Source: Thalassococcus sp. S3
GTDB lineage: Bacteria > Pseudomonadota > Alphaproteobacteria > Rhodobacterales > Rhodobacteraceae
Length of the DNA: 64,000 nucleotides
Reading direction: 5' to 3'
NCBI RefSeq assembly: GCF_004216475.1
Contig: NZ_CP022303.1
Coordinates: forward strand, 3,658,001 to 3,722,000
The position numbers and the translations under genes were made by a program. The notes under the pieces are model-generated. The model made no database searches, had not been told where the DNA came from, and saw only the letters and a list, made by a program, of their open reading frames with translations. Below, in pieces: positions 55,128 to 61,515 of the stretch. Within the stretch, counting starts at the first letter, position 1. Each line of letters begins with the position of its first letter.

Positions 55128-56249
55128 TTAATATCTCAACACCCGCCCCTGAGGGCTGACCACGAATTTGCGCACCTCGGCGAACCCGGGCGGGTTCTTC
55201 TCGGCCAGCACCTGGTAGGGTCGCTGGGGCAGGATGATGTTGCGCTCCGTCCGCGTGGCCCCGGTATCCGCCCCGCGCCCGCCAAAGGGGTCCAGCGCGA
55301 AGACCTGCCGCTCCACGCTCGAAAACCAGCCCGCGCGTTCCGACATCACCCGCTCGCTTTCCAGCTCTTCGGTGGTCCAGACCAGCGCCCAGTCCTGCCC
55401 TTCGGGCGCGCGGGCCTCTTCCAGCACCGACCGCAGCGGACCCGCCTGCCGTGTATAGGCGCTCGAATACATCGGTCCCACATGCAGCCGCTTGAAAAGC
55501 TTGGGATGCAGGTCGTCGAAATCCTGATCGAAGCCCTGTGCGATGGTGACCAGCTTCAGCCCACCCAGACTTTGTGCCATCAGATGCGCCTGCACTTCCG
55601 GCCAGCGCCTCTGATCTTTCGGCAACGCGATCTTCCCGGTATCTTCCAACTCCATCAGGTAGATCACCGGCAGGTTGATCTGGCTGTCATAGACCGCCCA
55701 ATGCAGCAGGAACCGCCGCCGGCGTTCCTCCAGATTGCCCAGCCACTGGCATTCGGGATCGTTCTGCGCCCAGAACAGCTCCCCCCTGGCCAGTTCTTCG
55801 TAATAGAGCCTCTGGCTCAATGCGAATTGCAGCTTGGTGGGGATCTGTCGGTCGCTGATGATGGTGCGGACCATCTCGTCCTTCATCTCGTCAACCGGAG
55901 GCATGTTCTCCAAATGCCGCTCCGCCTGCTGGGCGTCGTTGGCCATGGTCAGAAGCTCTGCCGCCACGGGAAAGCCGCTCTCCTGGCTGTCCATGGCAAG
56001 GCTGCCGAAGAAGCGTCCCGTATCGCGCCCGACGAGGAGGTATTTCATGCTGAGCGCCCGGAAGGTGTAAGTCAGGTTCTGCACGTAGCGTGCCAGCACC
56101 TTGACCTCGTGCTCGCTCAGCCGGCCATCGGTCTCCATCACCGCGGCCACCCGCAGCAGATGCGCGGTGATGGCCTCGAACTTCTTGAAATAGCGACGTG
56201 AGGCGAAGGTATCGGTCAGACCCACCGCGTTCGGAGCAAGGTCAGTCAT
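55128..56249 (-). CDS. Uncharacterised protein of the AAA+ cassette, possibly with an N-terminal TerB-like region
   Basis: A 373-residue protein from the ATG at 56249; in-frame ATGs at 56264 and 56276 are alternatives. Residues 25-60 (ITAHLLRVAAVMETDGRLS, then EHEVKVLARY) have the helical, DG-x-x-S-x-x-E pattern of TerB-like tellurite-resistance domains. The rest is mainly helical and then beta-rich, with FFGSLAMDSQESG and FALDPFGGRGADTG. No membrane segment. It lies between the coiled-coil and AAA+ genes. Function unknown; the TerB link is tentative. Confidence 0.75.
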   Translation of the reverse strand: MTDLAPNAVGLTDTFASRRYFKKFEAITAHLLRVAAVMETDGRLSEHEVKVLARYVQNLTYTFRALSMKYLLVGRDTGRFFGSLAMDSQESGFPVAAELLTMANDAQQAERHLENMPPVDEMKDEMVRTIISDRQIPTKLQFALSQRLYYEELARGELFWAQNDPECQWLGNLEERRRRFLLHWAVYDSQINLPVIYLMELEDTGKIALPKDQRRWPEVQAHLMAQSLGGLKLVTIAQGFDQDFDDLHPKLFKRLHVGPMYSSAYTRQAGPLRSVLEEARAPEGQDWALVWTTEELESERVMSERAGWFSSVERQVFALDPFGGRGADTGATRTERNIILPQRPYQVLAEKNPPGFAEVRKFVVSPQGRVLRY

Positions 56250-56308
56250 ATCGCACAGGTCCATGGTGCAGAACATTCGTTCCGCAGACCGGCGCGGCTT
56301 TGCCGCGC

Positions 56309-56340
56309 AGCCCCCTCCCTCCCCCCCTGGGGAGGGGGCT
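56309..56340 (-). terminator. Perfect 11-bp hairpin inside the AAA+ operon
   Basis: AGCCCCCTCCC and GGGAGGGGGCT pair perfectly around a 10-nt loop. Directly beside it GCGCGGC-TTT-GCCGCGC (56292-56308) forms a second stem. They lie in the ~120-bp gap after the coiled-coil gene. With no T-tract, they may be an attenuator or an mRNA-processing/stabilising structure rather than a full terminator. Confidence 0.5.
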
Positions 56341-56371
56341 TGTCAGCCGAACATCTGTTTTGAGCATCAAA

Positions 56372-57448
56372 TCACGCGCCGTAGAGGTTCTTGTCATGCT
56401 TCTCGATGATCTTGGCGAAGCGCCTTGCAAAGCGTTCGTCCGCCTTGGCCTTGGCCTCCAACACGTCGCGGGCAAAGACCATGTGCTCCTCGTGCGCTTC
56501 CAGCATGTCGGCCATCTTCTGGTTCGTCGCCGTCCCGATGGCCGCCATCGCCCCTTGCGCCTCCTGATCGGTTTTCACCCCGATCTCGTTGATCCGGTGA
56601 GCGATGTCCTGTTGCTGGGCGGTCTTGAGCGACTTCGAAAGCGCATCATAAAGCACCACGCGCTGCTTGGTATCCGTCTGCAGCTTGTTGATCAGCACCA
56701 TCTGCGTGGCCGCCTGGTTCTGGAGCGAATCCACCCAGGTCTTGCCCTTCTCGATATAGCGCTCCAGCGTCTGGGACTTGGCAAGCTTGACCTGTTCCTG
56801 CTGGACCATCTCGTTATAGGCCTTGTTGAGATCGGCGAGCTCCGTCTCAAGCTTGGTGCGCTCTGCCGCGTCCTGTTCCACCGCGATCTTGTTCTCCAGC
56901 GCGATGATCTTGGGATCCATCGCCAGGATATCCGCGCGCACCGTCTCCAGCTCCTGCACCGTGAATTCCCGCTCATCCAGCGTTTCGGTCAGGTTCGTTT
57001 CCACCTTGGCTTTCTGGCTTTCCAGAAGCTGCAATTGCCCTTCCAGCAATTGGACGATCACGTCTGATTTGCTGATCAGATCCTGCAACTTGTCGTCGAT
57101 GCTGGCCGTGCGCATCCGTTCCTGCCGCATCGACTCCGATTTGCCTCTGGAGAAGATGCCGACAAAGCTCTCCCAGCCGGTTTTCGAGCGCATCTCGTCA
57201 AAATCCTTCGAGAATGCGCTGGTCACATCATCAAGCCCCATGATCAACTCGGCGATGTTGGCATTCATCACTTCGGTGTGGGCATGCACATCGTCCAGCG
57301 TCGCATTCTCGATATCGATGCTGGCATCCTCGCCCGCCTTGATCTTTTCCCGCGCGGTTTCGATCCGGCTGGTCAGCGCCTCGATATCCGCCTGGCTCTT
57401 GGCCACCTGCGCCTGCGACTCGCGCACCAGCGCGTCAAAATCCGCCAT
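56372..57448 (-). CDS. Long coiled-coil protein, first gene of the AAA+ cassette
   Basis: A 358-residue, highly charged, almost entirely helical protein with heptad-like repeats across residues 1-45, 120-230 and 270-350. It has no signal peptide or membrane helix. Blocks such as KTWVDSLQNQAATQMVLINKLQTD split near residue 245 recall the helical layout of TelA-type toxic-anion-resistance proteins, but this is weak. The start has GGAGGA upstream. A 21-bp dyad lies in its promoter region. Likely a scaffold or a substrate for the AAA+ ATPase. Confidence 0.78.
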   Translation of the reverse strand: MADFDALVRESQAQVAKSQADIEALTSRIETAREKIKAGEDASIDIENATLDDVHAHTEVMNANIAELIMGLDDVTSAFSKDFDEMRSKTGWESFVGIFSRGKSESMRQERMRTASIDDKLQDLISKSDVIVQLLEGQLQLLESQKAKVETNLTETLDEREFTVQELETVRADILAMDPKIIALENKIAVEQDAAERTKLETELADLNKAYNEMVQQEQVKLAKSQTLERYIEKGKTWVDSLQNQAATQMVLINKLQTDTKQRVVLYDALSKSLKTAQQQDIAHRINEIGVKTDQEAQGAMAAIGTATNQKMADMLEAHEEHMVFARDVLEAKAKADERFARRFAKIIEKHDKNLYGA

Positions 57449-57488
57449 TAAATCCTCCGTTCGCCATTCGCTTGGCCCTTATATAGGT

Positions 57489-57509
57489 GATGTTAATATG
57501 ATTTACATC
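57489..57509. promoter_or_regulatory. Near-perfect 21-bp dyad upstream of the AAA+ cassette
   Basis: GATGTTAAT-ATG-ATTTACATC matches in 8 of 9 arm positions. It sits 41-61 bp upstream of the coiled-coil gene start, next to an AT-rich TATATAAGG (minus strand, around 57478-57486) that could be the -10 region. A dimeric repressor or activator site is likely. The rest of the 299-bp gap 57449-57747 shows only a weak GC-rich stem near the creatinase stop. Confidence 0.55.
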
Positions 57510-57747
57510 TGCCAAAAAAGAAATCTCAGATGCAGCATGGCAAATGGGACGCAACATGGAAAGCCCGCAGTCCGGACCGCGGACTTTGAAGCTGAGAAAG
57601 GCCAATTCGATGCATAAGGGCTTAAGGTCACTTCAAGACGTCGCCAAAGACCCACATGAGGCACGACATCCCCACCGGCCCGAACGGAGCGTGGCGCAAT
57701 CCTGGCGAAACACCTTCCGGCGGGGCGCTTCGGCTCCGCGATCAGGG

Positions 57748-58956
57748 CTAGCCGACCACGTTGAACTCTGGGCCATAGGGATAGCCGGTGATGTTTTCCG
57801 CACCATCCTCGGTGATGATCAGGATATCATGCTCGCGGTATCCTCCCGCGCCCGGCGCGCCTTGTGGAAGGGTCAACATCGGCTCCATGCTGATCACCAT
57901 GCCCGGCTCCAGCACCGTGTCGATGTCTTCTCGCAATTCCAGGCCGGCCTCGCGTCCATAATAGTGGCTGAGCACGCCGAAGGAATGCCCGTAGCCAAAG
58001 CTTCGGTATTGCAGCAGATCACGCTCTTCGAAGAAGGCGTTGATCTGGTGGGTCACCTCTGCGCAACTCACCCCGGGCTTCAAAAGAGACATGCCATATT
58101 CATGTGCAGCGACATTCGCCTCCCAGATAGACAGCGACGCCGGGTCTACGTCCTGAACGAACATGGTCCGCTCAAGCGCTGTATAATAACCGGAAATCAT
58201 GGGAAACGTGTTCAGGCTCAGGATATCGCCGCGCTCTAGAACGCGCGCTGTGACGGGATTATGCGCACCGTCCGTATTCAGCCCCGATTGAAACCAAACC
58301 CATGTGTCGCGATATTCCGCATCCGGAAAGGATTTGGCGATCTCAAGCTCCATCGCATCGCGGCCCGCCATGGCCACGTCGATCTCACGCGCGCCTGCTT
58401 TCACCGCGTCCCGGATCGCATACCCTCCGACATCCGCAACCCTCGCACCCTCTCGGATCAGCGCGATTTCCGCAGGGCTTTTGTGCATGCGTTGCCGCAT
58501 CGTGGTCTGGGCAAGGCCCGCGACACCTTGCGGTTCAAGGAAGTCCTCCAGCTTGTCCCGCTGGATCACCGTCAGATGATCCCCTTCATAGCCGATGATA
58601 CCGCCCGTTCCCGTCACCGACAGGATCGCCCGCCAGAAATTGTCCTGCGTCCAATCCGTGTAGGTGATGTTGTCACCATAAGACCGCCGCCAGGGCTGAC
58701 CCGCGTCGATCCCGGCCGAGATCGTCACCATTTCGGTTTCCGTCACGACCAGCGCATAGGGCCGCCCGAACGCGCAGTAAAGAAAGCCGGAATAATAGGC
58801 GACATTGTGCATTGACGTGAGCAATGCCGCGGTGACCCCGCGATCCGCCATGCGCCGGCGGAGGTCTTTCACACGGGCCTCGTACTCGGACTCCTCAAAC
58901 GGCAGCTTGACCTTCGAGCCATTGTGGAAACGGTGAAAATCTGGGCGGTCGGTCAT
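57748..58956 (-). CDS. Creatinase (creatine amidinohydrolase)
   Basis: A 402-residue pita-bread-fold enzyme that hydrolyses creatine to sarcosine and urea. The sequence tracks Pseudomonas creatinase through long blocks: FGRPYALVVTE near residue 63, GQPWRRSYGDNI near 86, FQSGLNTDGAHNPVT near 222 with His232 at the same number as the catalytic His, and YGHSFGVLSHYYGREAGL near 321. It lacks the metal-ligand set of true aminopeptidases. AGGAGGG precedes the ATG. No sarcosine oxidase or urease gene is in the window. Confidence 0.9.
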   Translation of the reverse strand: MTDRPDFHRFHNGSKVKLPFEESEYEARVKDLRRRMADRGVTAALLTSMHNVAYYSGFLYCAFGRPYALVVTETEMVTISAGIDAGQPWRRSYGDNITYTDWTQDNFWRAILSVTGTGGIIGYEGDHLTVIQRDKLEDFLEPQGVAGLAQTTMRQRMHKSPAEIALIREGARVADVGGYAIRDAVKAGAREIDVAMAGRDAMELEIAKSFPDAEYRDTWVWFQSGLNTDGAHNPVTARVLERGDILSLNTFPMISGYYTALERTMFVQDVDPASLSIWEANVAAHEYGMSLLKPGVSCAEVTHQINAFFEERDLLQYRSFGYGHSFGVLSHYYGREAGLELREDIDTVLEPGMVISMEPMLTLPQGAPGAGGYREHDILIITEDGAENITGYPYGPEFNVVG

Positions 58957-59059
58957 TCAGACCCTCCTGATGCGGACAGGTCCCGGCGTGTGGGACGGAT
59001 GGCAGCCTTCACTTCAGACGACGCCATCGTCTTCTTGGCCGTCAGCAACCGTTGGACGA

Positions 59060-59848
59060 TCACGCCTGCCCGGTCAAGACTTGTGTCATATGGCTTTCTG
59101 GATCGCCGAGGTCATCGATCACGTCAAAATGGTGCCTGTCCGGCAAGACGACATGACCGCTTTCCCAAACCTCGGCCAGAAGTGCGGCCTGATCCAGAAA
59201 GGCCGGTCGCTCGTCCGCCCCGACCCAGACCGTCACGGGCACGCGCGGCTTTGGCTGGTAGATCGGACTTTCGGCCCGCGCTGCCTCTGCATCGAGTTGA
59301 AAGTCGTCGTTCATCGACGTCGACCTGAGCGGTTCCAGATCCGCCAGCGGGGAGATTGGAAGCATCGTCGCAATCCGTTCGGCAACATCTGCCGCAAGCA
59401 TGCCGGGTGCCAGCATTCGCGCCACCAGATGCCCGCCCGCAGAATGTCCGGCCAGCGCGAGGGGACCGTGCGTCAGCCCGGCGACCGCCTCTGTGGCGCG
59501 CGCGACCTGCTGGGTTATGTCGGAAATCCGCACATTCGGACACAGATCATAGGAGGGCATGGCCACCGCCCAACCTGCGGCCAGCGGCCCTTGCGCCAGA
59601 TGCGACCAACTGCTGCGATCAAAGGCGCGCCAATAGCCGCCATGCACGAAGATCACTGTGCCCCGCGCCTCAGCCTCCGGGTGGAAGAGGTCAAAGGCCT
59701 CCCGCTCCCCCGGACCATAGCTGTGGGTCTCCGCCCGCGCGCCAAGCCCGTCGCGAAAGGCGGATGCCTCCGCCGCCCAGCGCGGGGGATAATCGGCAGC
59801 CCCCGCGATATAGGCCCCGTTTGCATATGCGTCGTCCAGTTCACCCAT
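59060..59848 (-). CDS. Alpha/beta hydrolase, arylformamidase (kynurenine formamidase)-like
   Basis: A 262-residue cytoplasmic hydrolase. The oxyanion motif HGGYWRAFDRSSW is near residue 69, the nucleophile elbow GHSAGGH near residue 134, and the catalytic His in RHHFDVIDDL near residue 240. HGGYW with this spacing is typical of BNA7/KynB-like and carbamate-type esterases. It lies ~100 bp upstream of creatinase on the same strand and is divergent from the succinate-semialdehyde dehydrogenase gene. Substrate unknown. Confidence 0.82.
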   Translation of the reverse strand: MGELDDAYANGAYIAGAADYPPRWAAEASAFRDGLGARAETHSYGPGEREAFDLFHPEAEARGTVIFVHGGYWRAFDRSSWSHLAQGPLAAGWAVAMPSYDLCPNVRISDITQQVARATEAVAGLTHGPLALAGHSAGGHLVARMLAPGMLAADVAERIATMLPISPLADLEPLRSTSMNDDFQLDAEAARAESPIYQPKPRVPVTVWVGADERPAFLDQAALLAEVWESGHVVLPDRHHFDVIDDLGDPESHMTQVLTGQA

Positions 59849-59895
59849 GCCTTACCCCCGATCTGGAACTGGACAAACCTAAGCAGAGTTGCATT

Positions 59896-59929
59896 GTCAG
59901 CCCAAGCACAAAGTCAGCCCAAGCACAAA
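59896..59929 (+). repeat. Exact 17-bp tandem duplication
   Basis: GTCAGCCCAAGCACAAA occurs twice, head to tail and with no spacer (59896-59912 and 59913-59929), 17 bp before the succinate-semialdehyde dehydrogenase start. It could be a replication-slippage product or a pair of regulator half-sites. Confidence 0.85.
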
Positions 59930-59945
59930 GCGAAAGGGGAGCGCC

Positions 59946-61421
59946 ATGCTGGACACCACAACCAATCTGAAATCGCTGCTGAAGGATCCCAGCCTTTTGG
60001 TCACCCAAGCCTATATCGGGGGGGCCTGGGTCGATGGGGACGATGGCACCTTCGATGTCACCAACCCAGCCCGTGGGGATGTCGTGGCCGAGGTTGCTGA
60101 TGTCAGCCGCGCACAGATCGCAGGCGCCATCGCGCAGGCGGAGGCCGCGCAGAAAGACTGGGCCAAATGGACCGGGAAAGAGCGCGCCGATGTCCTGCGC
60201 AAGTGGTTTGACCTGATGATGGAGCATCAGGATGACCTGGGCACCATCCTGACCGTCGAACAAGGCAAACCGCTCGCCGAGGCAAAAGGAGAGATCGCCT
60301 ATGGCGCCTCCTTCATCGAGTTCTTCGCCGAGGAGGCAAAACGCATCTACGGCGAGACCATCCCTGGCCACCAACGCGACAAGCGCATCACAGTCATCAA
60401 GCAGCCCATCGGCGTGGCCGCGTCGATTACGCCGTGGAATTTTCCCAACGCGATGATCACGCGCAAGGCGGGCCCGGCCCTCGCCGCCGGCTGCAGCTTT
60501 GTCGCCCGGCCCGCCAAGGAAACCCCGCTTTCCGCCCTTGTCCTGGCCGAACTGGCCCACCGCGCGGGTATCCCGGCAGGCGTGTTCAGCGTCGTGCCCT
60601 CCTCGCGCTCCTCCGATGCGGGCAAGGAGTTTTGCGAAAACCCGGCGGTGCGGAAGCTGACCTTCACAGGCTCCACCGAAGTGGGGCGCATCCTGCTGCG
60701 CCAGGCCGCCGATCAGGTGATGAAATGCTCGATGGAGCTGGGCGGCAACGCACCCTTCATTGTCTTCGATGACGCCGATCTGGACGCCGCCGTCGAAGGC
60801 GCGATCCTTTGCAAGTTCCGCAACAACGGCCAGACCTGCGTGTGCGCCAACCGGATCTATGTGCAGGCCGGCGTATACGATGCGTTTGCCGAAAAGCTCA
60901 AGACCCGCGTCAGCGAGATGAAGGTCGGCGATGGGCTTGAGGACGGGACAGAGCTGGGCCCGCTCATCAATGCCGAAGCCTCCGACAAGGTGGTCGAACA
61001 CATCAAGGATGCGACGGCGAAGGGCGCCACCATCCTCCTCGGCAACGATCGCGACGATTTGAGCGGCAATTTCTTCGCCCCCACCATCGTCACGGGCGTC
61101 ACGCAGGACATGCAGGTCGCACAGGACGAAACGTTCGGCCCCCTCGCCCCGCTCTTCAAGTTCGAGGATGAGGACGATGTCATCGCCATGGCCAACGACA
61201 CGATCTTTGGCCTCGCCTCGTACTTCTACGCCAAGGATCTCAGCCGGGTCTACAAGGTCGCCGAGGCGCTGGAATACGGCATTGTCGGCGTAAATACCGG
61301 CATTATCTCGACCGAGGTTGCGCCTTTTGGCGGGGTCAAGCAATCAGGCCTTGGCCGCGAAGGCTCCCACCACGGGATCGAGGAGTTTCTGGAGATGAAA
61401 TACATCTGCATGTCGGTCTGA
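59946..61421 (+). CDS. gabD: NAD(P)-dependent succinate-semialdehyde dehydrogenase
   Basis: A 491-residue aldehyde dehydrogenase of the GabD type, oxidising succinate semialdehyde to succinate in GABA breakdown. PWNFPNAMITRKAGPALAAG starts near residue 163, the general base Glu264 is in MELGGNAPF, and the catalytic Cys298 is in GQTCVCANRIYVQ, with Cys300 as in E. coli GabD. The usual KPA cofactor motif reads RPA here (Arg188). AAGGGGAG precedes the ATG. The substrate is inferred from resemblance; other semialdehydes are possible. Confidence 0.88.
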   Translation: MLDTTTNLKSLLKDPSLLVTQAYIGGAWVDGDDGTFDVTNPARGDVVAEVADVSRAQIAGAIAQAEAAQKDWAKWTGKERADVLRKWFDLMMEHQDDLGTILTVEQGKPLAEAKGEIAYGASFIEFFAEEAKRIYGETIPGHQRDKRITVIKQPIGVAASITPWNFPNAMITRKAGPALAAGCSFVARPAKETPLSALVLAELAHRAGIPAGVFSVVPSSRSSDAGKEFCENPAVRKLTFTGSTEVGRILLRQAADQVMKCSMELGGNAPFIVFDDADLDAAVEGAILCKFRNNGQTCVCANRIYVQAGVYDAFAEKLKTRVSEMKVGDGLEDGTELGPLINAEASDKVVEHIKDATAKGATILLGNDRDDLSGNFFAPTIVTGVTQDMQVAQDETFGPLAPLFKFEDEDDVIAMANDTIFGLASYFYAKDLSRVYKVAEALEYGIVGVNTGIISTEVAPFGGVKQSGLGREGSHHGIEEFLEMKYICMSV

Positions 61422-61483
61422 AACGCGGTTTTTCACAAAACTGAAACGCTCCCGTTACAAGGGCTTCACAGGCTGAGGCCAAT

Positions 61484-61512
61484 CCCCACTCAGTCCAACT
61501 GAAGGGGAGTGG
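61484..61512 (+). promoter_or_regulatory. Hairpin overlapping the ribosome-binding site of the esterase-like gene
   Basis: CAGT-CCA-ACTG forms a core stem (61491-61501). Flanking CCCC (61484-61487) can pair with GGGG (61504-61507) of the AAGGGGAG ribosome-binding site, or CCACT with AGTGG (61508-61512). Translation could be modulated by this fold. Confidence 0.4.
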
Positions 61513-61515
61513 CCC

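Noticed and set aside
57544..58239. Plus-strand frame running from the gap into the creatinase gene
   Set aside because: No ribosome-binding site or family pattern; most of it is antisense to creatinase.
59841..61343. 500-codon minus-strand frame across gabD
   Set aside because: Antisense shadow of a clear aldehyde dehydrogenase.
61422..61515. PHO box before the phytase-like gene
   Set aside because: TTCACA and TTACAA-like words occur but not in the paired 11-bp spacing expected of a PHO box.
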